64,000 bases of DNA from Streptosporangium sandarakinum (GTDB taxonomy: Bacteria > Actinomycetota > Actinomycetes > Streptosporangiales > Streptosporangiaceae), in NCBI RefSeq assembly GCF_013409935.1, contig NZ_JACCCO010000002.1:1178001-1242000 (forward strand). Reading direction: 5' to 3'. The translations under genes and the position numbers were made by a program. This document shows positions 29,952 to 39,101 of the stretch, one piece after another (positions within the stretch are counted from its first letter, which is position 1; every line of letters starts with the position of its first letter). The notes below the pieces were generated by a model, which worked only from the letters and a program-made list of their open reading frames with translations, made no database searches and was not told the origin of the DNA.

Positions 29952-32941
29952 GAGCGCCACACGGTGAGGTGGTCGGCGTCGTAGGTGGTGGAGCGGCCCA
30001 GTGCCACCACCCGGTCCCCGGCGACCGCGACCGCGCCGAGCCACTGGGCCCCCTCGCCGCTCTGGTTTCCCTGGTCGGGGTCGTGCCGCCGCCAGGTCGT
30101 CCCGTCCTCGGAGGTCCAGACCGCGCTGTCGCCCTCGCCGGGGACACCGTCCCAGCCGACCGCCACCACGCCGTCGTCCGTGGCCGCCAGGTCCTGTACG
30201 GCGGCGGCCCGGCCGGTCGGGAGCCAGGAGACGCGCCAGGTCGTCCCGTTGTCGGCCGACACCGCGCCGAAGGGCCGGTCGCCCTGGTCGGTCCGGGCGA
30301 TGCCGGTCGCGACGACGCTCCCGCCGTGCAGGACGACGTGGCGCAGCCCGGCCGACGTCGCCCCCGGCGGCAGGAGCGGCTTGCGCGCGGTCCAGTCGGT
30401 GCCGTCGGCGGACACCCAGACCACGCCGGTCTCGTGCCCGGCGGTGCCGGCGCCGCCGACGGCCACGTAGCCGGTGGAGGTCGCCGAGACGTCGTGCAGC
30501 CGCACCCCGCTGCCGCCCGCGGGCAGCTTCTCCGCCCTGGTGTAGCGCTTGAGGTCGGGGGTGAACCACAGGACGGGGACGCTCCCGGCCGGGCCGCGGT
30601 CCTCCCCGGCCAGGACGTAGCCGGAGGGCCCGGCGGCCACCGCGTGCGGAGCGAGGAAGTCGTGGTCGGCCGCGGGGGCGAGGGGGCCCGCGATCGGGAC
30701 CCGCCGCCAGTCGGCGCCGCCCGCCGAGGTGAGGAGCAGCGGCTCGGTGGAGGAGGCGTCGGTCATGGTGCCGCCCACGGCCAGCCAGCCGTGCCTGCCC
30801 TGCGCGACGTCGGCGAGCGACTGGCGCCGCGGGCCGCCGAGGGCCTGTGCCGGGCCGGCTGCCGTCCAGCCCTGGCCGTCGGCGCTGGTCCAGACGCCCG
30901 CGTCGCCGGAGGCGGTGCCGACGGCGACGAACCCGCCCGCGCCGGCGGCCACCCGGGCGGTCTCCCGTTCGGCCCTGGCCAGTCCATCGATCCCGCCCAG
31001 CGGGACCGGCGCGGCCCGGCCTCCCCTGGGAGCGGTGATGAGGATCAGCCGGTTGTCCACGTCGGCGGCGCGCTCGTCGCCGCCGACGACGAGCGTTCCG
31101 GTGCCGGATACGGCGACCGCCCGCAGCGAGCCGGGGACCTCGCCGAGGTCGGTGGACCTGGCCCAGTCGTGGCCGTCCTTGCTGGTGTAGACGGCGTAGC
31201 GCTCGAAGCCCGTCTCGGCGATCGCCGCGACCCCCTGCGGTGAGGAGGTCAGCCGCCGGACGCCGGCGCCGTCGGAGTCCATTCCGGTGATCTTGCCGCA
31301 CCGGTTCCAGTCGTCGCCCTGCGAGGAGCAGTAGACCTGGACGTCGCCCTTCTCGCCGTGCTGCTGGGCCGGGACGAGCACGAACCCGCCGCCGGAGGCG
31401 GCGAGCGTGCCGGGTTCGGGGATGACGCCGTCCAGTTCCGTCCCCGTCCGCAGCCAGGTCCGCCCGCCGTCGGCCGAGCGCAGTATCACCGAGGACGACC
31501 GCCCCTGCCCCGGGTCGCCGAGCGCGACCACGGCGTCGCCCCTGGCCACGACCGCCTTGAGGCCCCGCACCTTGTCCGGGGCACCGATCTTCGAGGTGTC
31601 CACCCTGCTCCAGCCGCGCCCGTCGGGTGAGACCCAGGCGACGGCCCCGGAGGTGCCGTCCGGCAGCACGGTCGTGCCGACCGCGACGAAGCCGGAGGAC
31701 GTCCTGGCCAGTTCCATGACCTTGTCGCCGGCGGTGAACGCGCCCGTGCCCGCGGGGTCCACCGCGGTCCATTCGTAGCCGTCGGCGCTGGTCCACAGGC
31801 CCTGGCCGGTGCCGAGGAGGTCGTTGCCCGCGGCCAGCCAGCGGCCGTCGCCGCCCGCCACCGCGCCGACGGCGGTCGGCCCGCCCTGGAAGCCCGCGGG
31901 CCCGTTCACCCTGCCGAGCCGCCAGGTCGAGCCGCCGTCGGTGGAGACGAGGAAGAGCGGCCTGGGCACCGGGCTGGTGGTGTCGCTGCCGACGGCCACC
32001 ACGGTCGAGCCGTCGGCCACCACGGCGTTGAGCACCTGGCTGGAGCCGGTGCCCCCGGCCTCGGGCCGCGCGACGAAGGCGGAGTCACCGGAGCCGCTCT
32101 CGTCGCCGACCAGCCGCAGCCCGGCGCCGAAGGGGTCGCCCACCCATCCCCACAGCGCCAGGCCGCCGGCGACCGCGACGGCGAGGACCATGACGACCGC
32201 GACCGGGACGACCAGGCCGCGCACGCTCCTGCGCCGCGTCGGGCCGGAGCGGCGTACGGCCGAGGGCGGCGGGGAGGAGCGGTGGTGCCTGCCGCCGCCC
32301 GGCCCGCGCCTGCCGGGCGGGCCCTGCGCGACCAGCAGGTCGGGCCGGGCCGGGCGGCCGCCCGGGGGGCGTCCCACCCGGCGCACCGGCTCGAAGTCGT
32401 CGTCGGACACGGCGTGCGCTCCGCCCTCCCCGGCCGCCTCGGCCACGGGTTCCACGGGTTCCACGACCACGAGGGCCTCGGCCACGGGTTCCGCGGGGCG
32501 CACCCGCTCCACGGAACGCGACGCCCGCGACGGGCCGGATGCCACGAGCACGTCGGGCCGTACGGCGCGGCGGGAGGCGGACCGTGGCGCGGCGTCCCCG
32601 TCCCCGTCCCCGTCCCGGTCCCGGCCCTCGGAGACGGCGCCGGGATCGGGGGCTCCGTGGGCGCCGTCGCGGGAAGCGGAGTAGGGGCGCGTGTGCGGAC
32701 GGCGGCGCTCGCCGCCCAGCCCTTCGGGGCGCGCCCGCAGGGGCTCCTCCTCCGGGACGGGAGCGGCGAACGGCGGGAGCATCCAGGGGGAGGCCAGCGG
32801 CATTCCCCTGGGGCCGTCGTCGGAGGGGCCGGGTGGGAAGTGCTGGAGTGTGGGCGGAAAGTTCTCGGGGACCGCCTCGTCACCGGAGCCGTCGTCCGGC
32901 GGCCGTTCCGGTGAGCGCGGGTCGTGGGGGCCCGGGACCAC
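29930..32941 (-). CDS. Large membrane-anchored beta-propeller (sialidase/BNR-like) protein
   Basis: About 1003 residues. The N-terminal 240 residues are low-complexity with two RPDVLVASGP/RPDLLVAQGP repeats. Then a transmembrane helix (VVPVAVVMVLAVAVAGGLALW, about 240-262), then about 740 extracellular residues of repeats with a WTSxDGxxW signature (for example LWTSADGYEWTAV, VSTDGGSTWRLG, VWTSEDGTTWRRHD). At least ten such blades are seen, probably making more than one propeller. GTG at 32941 was chosen because GAGGAG lies nine bases before it; the longer reading to 33091 is possible. Type-II orientation is expected. No catalytic Asp-box residues were identified, so binding or scaffolding is more likely than hydrolysis. 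Confidence 0.75.
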   Translation of the reverse strand: MVPGPHDPRSPERPPDDGSGDEAVPENFPPTLQHFPPGPSDDGPRGMPLASPWMLPPFAAPVPEEEPLRARPEGLGGERRRPHTRPYSASRDGAHGAPDPGAVSEGRDRDGDGDGDAAPRSASRRAVRPDVLVASGPSRASRSVERVRPAEPVAEALVVVEPVEPVAEAAGEGGAHAVSDDDFEPVRRVGRPPGGRPARPDLLVAQGPPGRRGPGGGRHHRSSPPPSAVRRSGPTRRRSVRGLVVPVAVVMVLAVAVAGGLALWGWVGDPFGAGLRLVGDESGSGDSAFVARPEAGGTGSSQVLNAVVADGSTVVAVGSDTTSPVPRPLFLVSTDGGSTWRLGRVNGPAGFQGGPTAVGAVAGGDGRWLAAGNDLLGTGQGLWTSADGYEWTAVDPAGTGAFTAGDKVMELARTSSGFVAVGTTVLPDGTSGAVAWVSPDGRGWSRVDTSKIGAPDKVRGLKAVVARGDAVVALGDPGQGRSSSVILRSADGGRTWLRTGTELDGVIPEPGTLAASGGGFVLVPAQQHGEKGDVQVYCSSQGDDWNRCGKITGMDSDGAGVRRLTSSPQGVAAIAETGFERYAVYTSKDGHDWARSTDLGEVPGSLRAVAVSGTGTLVVGGDERAADVDNRLILITAPRGGRAAPVPLGGIDGLARAERETARVAAGAGGFVAVGTASGDAGVWTSADGQGWTAAGPAQALGGPRRQSLADVAQGRHGWLAVGGTMTDASSTEPLLLTSAGGADWRRVPIAGPLAPAADHDFLAPHAVAAGPSGYVLAGEDRGPAGSVPVLWFTPDLKRYTRAEKLPAGGSGVRLHDVSATSTGYVAVGGAGTAGHETGVVWVSADGTDWTARKPLLPPGATSAGLRHVVLHGGSVVATGIARTDQGDRPFGAVSADNGTTWRVSWLPTGRAAAVQDLAATDDGVVAVGWDGVPGEGDSAVWTSEDGTTWRRHDPDQGNQSGEGAQWLGAVAVAGDRVVALGRSTTYDADHLTVWRSTLTAER

Positions 32942-33345
32942 GCTCAGCACCTCCTCGCAGGAAGCCCGTCTCGGCCCGGGATCGCCCTCCCGGACCGTTC
33001 CAGCCGTCCCCGTGACATCCCGCCGCGATTGCCAGCCGGGCGGCGAAACCCACGGGACCCTACTCCTACCCCGTTCCGCCGAAACGATCACCTCCGCCGG
33101 GCGGGCGGCCGGGGCCGGAACCGTACACAGTCCAGAGCAGCACGCCGGAGGCGCGCTGGCGAGACCTCTCTAGTCAGATTTACGCGCGACCCGCCTGAAA
33201 CATCATCTTTTAGGGCCATATTTCCGGATTCTCGGCGGGCCGGAACTCCGTCCGCCCACCCGCCACGACCCTCCGGTCCGGCCGGCCGACCGCCTGGCGG
33301 TCCGGCCGGCCCGCCCGGATCAGGCGGACGGCGGACCCGGGCGGG
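32942..33345. other. Intergenic region upstream of the beta-propeller gene
   Basis: 404 bases. The middle (about 33165-33235) is AT-richer, with TTTACGCG and CATCTTTTAGG, the likely promoter of the leftward beta-propeller gene. The part nearest the CitE-like gene stop has direct repeats of CAGGCGGACGGCGG (about 33323 and 33347) and GGTCCGGCCGGCC copies. No supported gene. Confidence 0.35.
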
Positions 33346-34287
33346 TCAGGCGGACGGCGGGGTGAAGGACTCGGTGCGGGCCAGCCCGGCGGCCCGCCCC
33401 TTGGCCACGACCACCAGCGCCATCTTCCGGGACGCCTCGTCGATCATCTCGTCTCCGAGCATGACCGCGCCGCGCCGCTCGACCGTCGTGTAGTACTCGT
33501 AGGCGTCGAGGATCAGCTCGGCCCGGTCGTAGTCCTCCTGGGACGGCGAGAACACCTCGTTGGCCGCCTCGACCTGCGTCGGGTGCAGCACCCACTTGCC
33601 GTCGAAGCCGAGCGCCGCCGACCGGGCCGCCACCCGGCGGTAGCCGTCCAGGTCCCTGATCGCGAGATACGGGCCGTCGATGGCCTGCAGGCCGTGCGTG
33701 CGGGCCGCCATGAGGATGCGCATCAGGATGTAGTGGTACGCGTCGCCCTCGGTGTAGCCGGCGGGCTGCTCCCCGACGACCATGGTCCGCATGTTGATCG
33801 AGGCCATGAAGTCGGCCGGGCCGAAGACCAGCGTCTCCAGGCGCGGGGAGGCGCCGCCGATGGCGTCCACGTTGACCAGGCCCCGGGCGCTCTCGATCTG
33901 CGCCTCGATGCCGATCCGGCCGACCGGCAGGCCGTTCGCCTTCTCGATCTGGGTGAGCAGGACGTCCAGCCAGGCCACCTGGGAGGCGTCCTCCACCTTC
34001 GGCAGCATCAGGCAGTCGAGGAACTCGCCCGCCCCCTCCACGACCTCGATGACGTCCCGGTAGGTCCACCGGGTGCCCAGGTCGTTGACCCGCACGACCC
34101 GCGTCCTGCCCGACCAGTCGCCCTCGCGCAGGGCGGCCACGACGTTCCGGCGCGCCTCCTCCTTGGCCAGCGGCGCGACGGAGTCCTCCAGGTCGAGGAA
34201 GACCTCGTCGGCGGGGAGGCCCTGTGCCTTCTCCAGGAAGCGCGGGTTGCTGCCGGGGACCGCGAGACACGAACGTCGGGAGCGCAT
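33346..34287 (-). CDS. HpcH/HpaI aldolase family, CitE-like acyl-CoA lyase
   Basis: A 313-residue TIM-barrel enzyme of the CitE/malyl-CoA lyase group, which cleaves or forms C-C bonds in acyl-CoA beta-hydroxy acids. Motifs: LAVPGSNPRFLEKA (residues 8-21), DEVFLDLEDSVAP (metal-site Glu/Asp), VVRVND, MLPKVED, and GIEAQIESARGL (Glu ligand). FGPADFMASI and GKWVLHPTQV near residue 230 are typical. Absence of CitD/CitF-like genes argues against citrate lyase proper; malyl-CoA or methylmalyl-CoA lyase-type or citramalyl-CoA lyase is more likely. No signal. Divergent from bioY. Confidence 0.85.
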   Translation of the reverse strand: MRSRRSCLAVPGSNPRFLEKAQGLPADEVFLDLEDSVAPLAKEEARRNVVAALREGDWSGRTRVVRVNDLGTRWTYRDVIEVVEGAGEFLDCLMLPKVEDASQVAWLDVLLTQIEKANGLPVGRIGIEAQIESARGLVNVDAIGGASPRLETLVFGPADFMASINMRTMVVGEQPAGYTEGDAYHYILMRILMAARTHGLQAIDGPYLAIRDLDGYRRVAARSAALGFDGKWVLHPTQVEAANEVFSPSQEDYDRAELILDAYEYYTTVERRGAVMLGDEMIDEASRKMALVVVAKGRAAGLARTESFTPPSA

Positions 34288-34448
34288 GGCGACACCGTAA
34301 CGGGCCGCCGCCGCCCCGGAGCGCCGGACCCCGGGCTATGGCGGTCATACAAAGTCTCACCCTCGTTCTTGGTGGTGCCCCTGTACACCCCGCGCCGGTG
34401 ATGTCCGAATAATGAGGAACCAAGCTTCAGCAAAGGGAGACGAGAACG

Positions 34449-35018
34449 ATGGCAAACGCTTCTCCGGCGGTCCGGCCCGCCGTACTGTCCGACCTCATCC
34501 CCGGGTCCCGGGTGCGGGACGTCGCGCTCGTCGCCGGCGGAGCGGTCCTGACCGGGCTCGCCGCGCAGCTCACCGTCCCCATGTGGCCTGTCCCGGTCAC
34601 CGGCCAGACCTTCGCGGTCATGCTCGTCGGCGCGGCGCTCGGCATGAACCGCGCGGCGCTCAGCATGATCCTCTACACCGTGGTCGGCGTCGCGGGCGTG
34701 CCGTGGTTCCAGGGCGGCACCTCGGGCTTCGGCGGGGCCACGTTCGGCTACGTCGTCGGCTTCATCGCCGCCGCCGCCCTCGTCGGCAAGCTCGCCGAGC
34801 GCGGCGGTGACCGCACCGCCGCCCGCACGGTCGGCACGATGGTCCTCGGCAACCTGGTGGTCTACGCCTTCGGCCTTCCGGTCCTGATGGCCGTCACCGG
34901 GCTGGGCCTGAGCGCCGCGCTCGCCGCCGGCGTGATCCCCTTCCTGGTCGGCGACGCCGCCAAGATCGCGATCGCGGCCGGCCTGCTCCCGGCCGCCTGG
35001 CGGCTCTCCCGCCGCTGA
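34449..35018 (+). CDS. bioY: BioY biotin transporter (S component)
   Basis: Integral membrane substrate-binding subunit of the biotin ECF transporter. The 189-residue protein has six hydrophobic stretches, and the family core VPMWPVPVTGQTFAVMLVGA (residues 44-63), GAALGMNRAALSMILY, GGTSGFGGATFGYVVGF and GNLVVYAFGL. ATG at 34449 follows AAAGGGAGAC. No bioM/bioN or EcfA/T genes are nearby, so it either works alone or uses a shared ECF module. No BioR/BioQ-like palindrome was found upstream. An inverted pair TTCTTGGT/ACCAAGC (about 34362 and 34419) may be a weak operator. Confidence 0.9.
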   Translation: MANASPAVRPAVLSDLIPGSRVRDVALVAGGAVLTGLAAQLTVPMWPVPVTGQTFAVMLVGAALGMNRAALSMILYTVVGVAGVPWFQGGTSGFGGATFGYVVGFIAAAALVGKLAERGGDRTAARTVGTMVLGNLVVYAFGLPVLMAVTGLGLSAALAAGVIPFLVGDAAKIAIAAGLLPAAWRLSRR

Positions 35019-35055
35019 TCCGGCCACGGAACGCGCGGGGCCGTACATTCGCCGC

Positions 35056-35421
35056 ATGGGTGTTATCGAAGAGGGCGCCAAGAAGTCGGGGATCCTGTGG
35101 CTCTCGCTGGACCGGCCCCGGCTCGCCTGGCACGTCTGGCACGACGGCGCGATCTACGTGGTGACCGGCGGCGGTGAGCAGGACCTGCCCGGCCTGGCCG
35201 AGGCCGGGCAGGTCCTGGTGACCCTGCGCAGCAAGGACAACGGCGCCAGGCTGGTCTCCTTCGACGCGGACGTCGAGGTGGTGGACCAGGAGCGGTCCCC
35301 GGAGGCGGTGGCCGCGCTGGCGAAGGAGCGGCTCAACGCCGCCGACGGCGCGGGGCTGACGGCCCGCTGGGCCGCGGGTTCCCGGGTGGTACGGCTGACG
35401 CCCCGCGAACCCGCCCCCTGA
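35056..35421 (+). CDS. Hypothetical protein, possibly PPOX-type split-barrel
   Basis: A 121-residue soluble protein (MGVIEEGAKKSGILWLSL, then HVWHDGAIYVVTGGGEQ and VLVTLRSKDNGARLVSFDADVEVV). The strand order and VTLRSK patch recall FMN/F420-binding split beta-barrels of the pyridoxamine-oxidase group, but no cofactor motif is clear. ATG at 35056 with weak RBS; 37 bases after bioY, so co-transcription is possible. Assignment beyond 'conserved hypothetical' is speculative. Confidence 0.7.
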   Translation: MGVIEEGAKKSGILWLSLDRPRLAWHVWHDGAIYVVTGGGEQDLPGLAEAGQVLVTLRSKDNGARLVSFDADVEVVDQERSPEAVAALAKERLNAADGAGLTARWAAGSRVVRLTPREPAP

Positions 35422-35430
35422 GCGGAGACC

Positions 35431-35459
35431 GGCGCCGGCTCGACGGTGCGGCCGGCGCC
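35431..35459. terminator. Perfect hairpin at convergent junction (hypothetical / DMT transporter)
   Basis: Arms GGCGCCGGC (35431-35439) and GCCGGCGCC (35451-35459), 11-base loop, between opposing stops. No T-tract. Confidence 0.55.
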
Positions 35460-35512
35460 CCGTGAGGCGGCCTCTCGGCCCTCCGCCGGTCCCGCCGGGC
35501 CGGTCCGCCCGG

Positions 35513-36457
35513 TCACCCCGCGCGGGCCGGCTCCGGGGTCTCCACCGCCGCCTGGGGCAGGTCCCCGGTGGCCCGCTGGGCCAGGTAGGCGCCGGCCAGG
35601 ACGACGAGGCCGCCGGCGATCTGGAAGATCCCGAGTGCCTCGCCCGCCAGCACCCAGGCGACCACCGCGCCGATGATGACCTCCAGCGTGGCGACCGTGG
35701 AGCCGACCGCGGCCGACAGCCGCCGGATCGCGATGACGCCCAGGACGTAGGCGGCGACCGTGGCGATCACGATCAGCCAGAGCGTCGCGGCCCACACCGG
35801 CAGCGCGAGGCCGCCGCCGGCGTCGGCGGTCCGGGTGAACGCCCGCCACGGGATGTCCCACGGCCGGGAGAGCGGGACGAGCGCCACGGCCGCGCCGAAC
35901 AGCCCCCAGCCGATCAGTCCGAGGGGGTCGATGTCGTCGCCGAAACCGTCGCTGAGCAGGAAGTACCCGGCGCAGCAGGCCGCCGCCGCGAAGGCGAGCA
36001 GCAGGCCCAGCGGGTCGAGGGCCAGACCCGCCCACACCTCGACCACGACGGCGAGCCCGACGGCCGCGACCACGGCGCCCAGGTAGGCGGCGCGCGGCAG
36101 CCGTACCCGCCGGACGAACCGCACCCAGAGCACCACCAGCACCGGCGAGGTGTACTCGATCAGCAGGGTGACGCCCACCGGCAGGCGGGTGATCGCCGCG
36201 AAGTACAGCGCCTGCACCCCCGCCACCGCGACCACCGCGTACACCACGAAGAACGGCAGCCGCGAGCGCGGGATGCGCAGCGCCCCCGGCCGGACCAGGG
36301 CGAGGACGCCGAGGAGCAGCAGGGCGGACCCCGCCATCCGCACCCAGACCGACTCCATCGGGGACAGGCCGCCGTCCGCGAGGTACTTGGCCATGGTGCC
36401 GGAGAAGGCGAAGGAGCAGGACGACGCGACCGCGATCGACAGGGCGGCACGTCTCAT
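35513..36457 (-). CDS. EamA/DMT-family transporter
   Basis: A 314-residue integral membrane protein with ten hydrophobic segments (for example ALLLLGVLALV, LPFFVVYAVVAVAGVQALYF, ALYFAAITRLPVGV) in two repeated halves, the EamA pattern of drug/metabolite exporters. Substrate unknown. The start ATG 36457 gives MRRAALSIAVASSCSFAF with the first helix at once. No adjacent regulator; the divergent neighbour is the CBS protein at 36589. Confidence 0.88.
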   Translation of the reverse strand: MRRAALSIAVASSCSFAFSGTMAKYLADGGLSPMESVWVRMAGSALLLLGVLALVRPGALRIPRSRLPFFVVYAVVAVAGVQALYFAAITRLPVGVTLLIEYTSPVLVVLWVRFVRRVRLPRAAYLGAVVAAVGLAVVVEVWAGLALDPLGLLLAFAAAACCAGYFLLSDGFGDDIDPLGLIGWGLFGAAVALVPLSRPWDIPWRAFTRTADAGGGLALPVWAATLWLIVIATVAAYVLGVIAIRRLSAAVGSTVATLEVIIGAVVAWVLAGEALGIFQIAGGLVVLAGAYLAQRATGDLPQAAVETPEPARAG

Positions 36458-36588
36458 AGTCAGCCTCCGTGTAACTACCGTTTAAAGGTTTTGATGCTGT
36501 CACGGCGTTCCGGGCCACGGCAAGGGGCCGTCCGAAATGTGAGCGTCGTTTGAACCGGCCCATCCGAAGCGCGACCTACGCTTCAAAT

Positions 36589-37833
36589 GTGAAGATCTTC
36601 ATCGCGCACCTGGCCGGGGTCGCGGTCTTCGACCCGGCCGGGGACCGCGTCGGGCGGATGCGGGACGTGGTCGTGTCCATCTCCGGCACGGCCCCGCCGC
36701 GCGTGCACGGACTGGTCGTCGAGGTCCAGGCGCACAGGAGGATCTTCCTGCCCATCACCAGGGTGCGGGGGTTCCAGGCCGGCGCGGTCGTCTTCAGCGG
36801 CCAGATCAACGTGCGGCGGTTCGAGCAGCGGGCCTCGGAGTCCCTGGCCATCGGCGAGATGCTCGACCTTGAGGTGGAGGTCGGCGGGGAGCGCATGACG
36901 GTCCTGGACCTCGCCATGGAGGAGACCGGCCGCGCCGAGTGGTCGATCACGAAGGTAGCGGTGGTCCGCGGCGGCCCGTCCCGGGGGCTGCGGCGGCGGC
37001 GCGGCCCGACCAGGATCGTGGACTGGTCCGAGGTCAAGGGGCTCGGCGCGGTGCAGCGCGACCAGGGCGCGGCCAACCTGCTGGTCGCCTTCGAGACGAT
37101 GCGCGCCGCGGACCTGGCCGGCGCCCTGCACGACCTCCCCGACAAGCGCCGGATCGAGGTGGCCTCGGCCCTCGACGACGTACGGCTCGCCGACGTCCTG
37201 GAGGAGCTGCCGGAGCGCGACCGGATCGGCATCATGAGCCGCCTCAAGCCCACCCGGGCCGCCGACGTGCTGGAGGAGATGGACCCCGACGACGCCGCCG
37301 ACCTGCTGCAGGAGCTGCCGCCCGAGGACGCCGACGCGCTCATGGCGTTGATGGAGCCGGACGAGGCGGCCTCCGTACGGCGGCTGCTGGTCTATCCCGA
37401 GGACACCGCGGGCGGCATGATGACGAGCGAGCCGGTGGTGCTCCCGCCGACCGCGACGGTCGCCGAGGCCCTCGCACACATCCGGCAGCGGGAGATCACC
37501 CCGACCGTGGCCGCGCAGGTGTACGTCGCCCGGCCGCCCATCGAGACGCCCACCGGGCGCTACCTCGGCCTGGCCCACTTCCAGCGGCTGCTGCGCGAGC
37601 CCCCGTCTGCCCTGCTCGGCGCGGTCATGGACACCTCCATCGACCCGATCAAGCCCGGCTACACGCTGCGCCAGGTGACCTTCTACCTCGCCACCTACAA
37701 CCTGATGGCGGTGCCGGTGGTGGACGAGGCGGGCCGCCTCGTCGGCGCCGTCACCGTGGACGACGTCCTGGACCACATGCTCCCCGACGACTGGCGCGAA
37801 CAGTACCGCGAGCCCGGCGGCGAGCATGACTGA
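36589..37833 (+). CDS. PRC-barrel / MgtE_N / CBS-domain protein
   Basis: A 414-residue cytoplasmic protein. Residues 1-90 are a PRC-barrel-like domain (FDPAGDRVGRMRDVVVS). About 165-255 is an MgtE N-type superhelix (LEELPERDRIGIMSRLKP, DVLEEMDPDDAADLLQELPP). 270-410 is a CBS pair (MTSEPVVLPPTATVAEAL; AVPVVDEAGRLVGAVTVDDV). The transmembrane Mg channel part of MgtE is absent, so it is not a transporter by itself but a likely Mg or nucleotide sensor. GTG at 36589 overlaps an out-of-frame ATG (ATGTG). It overlaps the following DUF1003 gene by 8 bases, and the pair matches Rv1232c-Rv1231c. Confidence 0.9.
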   Translation: MKIFIAHLAGVAVFDPAGDRVGRMRDVVVSISGTAPPRVHGLVVEVQAHRRIFLPITRVRGFQAGAVVFSGQINVRRFEQRASESLAIGEMLDLEVEVGGERMTVLDLAMEETGRAEWSITKVAVVRGGPSRGLRRRRGPTRIVDWSEVKGLGAVQRDQGAANLLVAFETMRAADLAGALHDLPDKRRIEVASALDDVRLADVLEELPERDRIGIMSRLKPTRAADVLEEMDPDDAADLLQELPPEDADALMALMEPDEAASVRRLLVYPEDTAGGMMTSEPVVLPPTATVAEALAHIRQREITPTVAAQVYVARPPIETPTGRYLGLAHFQRLLREPPSALLGAVMDTSIDPIKPGYTLRQVTFYLATYNLMAVPVVDEAGRLVGAVTVDDVLDHMLPDDWREQYREPGGEHD

Positions 37834-38287
37834 CCGGCTCGACCTGCCCCGGGAGACGGGGCCGCGGCTGCGCCCGCAGTACGATCCCGAGACGTTCGGA
37901 CGGATGGCCGAACGGTTCGCCCGGTTCCTCGGCACCGCCCGGTTCCTCGTGTACATGACCGTCTTCGTGACGTTGTGGCTCGGATGGAACGTCCTGGGGC
38001 CGCGCGGCTGGCGCTTCGACCCCTACCCGTTCATCTTCCTGACCCTGATGCTGTCGCTCCAGGCCTCCTACGCCGCGCCGCTGATCCTGCTCGCGCAGAA
38101 CAGGCAGGACGACCGGGACCGCATCCAGAACGAGCTCGACCGCGCCGCCGCCGAGCGCAACCAGGCGGAGGTGGAGTATCTCACCCGGGAGATCGCGGGC
38201 CTGCGCCTGGCGCTGGGCGAGGTGGCCACCCGCGACTACATCCGCTCGGAGTTCCAGCGGCTGCAGGACGAGCTGCAGGAGTCCTGA
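37826..38287 (+). CDS. DUF1003 membrane protein
   Basis: A 153-residue protein with two transmembrane helices (VYMTVFVTLWLGWNVLG and PFIFLTLMLSLQASYAAPLILL, the YPFIFL-LQASYAAP family signature), preceded by a charged N-terminus and followed by a coiled-coil tail (RIQNELDRAAAERNQAEVEY). Its start is translationally coupled to the CBS protein (8-base overlap), which supports a CBS-sensor and membrane-partner complex. Function of DUF1003 is not known. Confidence 0.9.
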   Translation: MTDRLDLPRETGPRLRPQYDPETFGRMAERFARFLGTARFLVYMTVFVTLWLGWNVLGPRGWRFDPYPFIFLTLMLSLQASYAAPLILLAQNRQDDRDRIQNELDRAAAERNQAEVEYLTREIAGLRLALGEVATRDYIRSEFQRLQDELQES

Positions 38288-38343
38288 CGCGGGACGCCCG
38301 GCGCGGGCCGGTCCGGCGCGGCCGTGTCACCCGCCCGGCCGTG

Positions 38344-38856
38344 TCACCCCTCGCCGGGCGGCGGTCCGGCGAGTCCGGCGAGCACGGCCGCGCACCGGCG
38401 CAGCTCGTCGGCGCCGAGCGCGCCCAGCAGGTGGGCGCGGATCCCGCGCAGGTAGGTGGGGGTGGCCTCGGCCAGCCGTACGGCGCCGTCGTCGGTGAGG
38501 ACCGCGAACAGGCCCCGGGCGTCGTCGGGGCACGCCTCCCGCTCGACCAGGCCGTCCCGCTGGAGGCGGTCGACGAGCCGGGTCAGGCCGCTGCGCGACA
38601 GCAGCACCCGGTCGGCCAGGTCGTTCATCCGCAGCCGCCGGTCCGGCGACTCCGCCAGCCGGGTCAGCACGTCGTAGGAGGCCAGGGCCAGGTCGTGCCC
38701 GAGCAGCAGCTCGGCCTCCAGTGCCCGGGTGATGCGCGCCTGCGCCCTCTGGAGCATGCGCCAGAGCTCCGGTCCCCCGGGGTCCCCGGAATCCCCGGGA
38801 CCATCGGTTCCCTCGGGACCGGTGGCCTCTCTTGGCTCGCCCGCCGTCACGGTCAC
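38344..38856 (-). CDS. MarR-family transcriptional regulator
   Basis: A 170-residue winged-helix protein. The recognition region is MNDLADRVLLSRSGLTRLVDRL, followed by the wing REACPDDARGLFAVLTDDG, where Asp/Arg (DDARG) are the MarR-wing signature. GTG at 38856 is the start. An imperfect palindrome TTGCACATGCAT (38874-38885) lies 18 bases upstream and could be its own operator. The regulon is not evident from neighbours; mrp is divergent. The N-terminus holds a disordered Gly/Pro/Asp stretch. Confidence 0.88.
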   Translation of the reverse strand: MTVTAGEPREATGPEGTDGPGDSGDPGGPELWRMLQRAQARITRALEAELLLGHDLALASYDVLTRLAESPDRRLRMNDLADRVLLSRSGLTRLVDRLQRDGLVEREACPDDARGLFAVLTDDGAVRLAEATPTYLRGIRAHLLGALGADELRRCAAVLAGLAGPPPGEG

Positions 38857-38873
38857 GGGGTAACCTTAGAACG

Positions 38874-38885
38874 TTGCACATGCAT
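38874..38885. promoter_or_regulatory. Possible MarR operator upstream of the marR-type gene
   Basis: TTGCACATGCAT has two TGCA half-sites separated by CA, close to the GTG start of the regulator, a position typical for autorepression. The match is short and may be chance. Confidence 0.25.
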
Positions 38886-39101
38886 CTACATAGGGGATCT
38901 CCCGAATTCGGCGCTCACCGCCGGATCCCGGAATTCCCCGTGACGACCCCGGGTTCATACCATGGGCCGTGACCTCTTCTCCGCTCCCTCCGGGGAGCGG
39001 CTCCTCGCCCAGCCGCTGGGCGTCGCGACGCACGGGCACCCGCCCGCACGACCCGCCCGGACGATCATAGACAAGGAGGGACGGCACCCCGTCGCCCCAG
39101 G

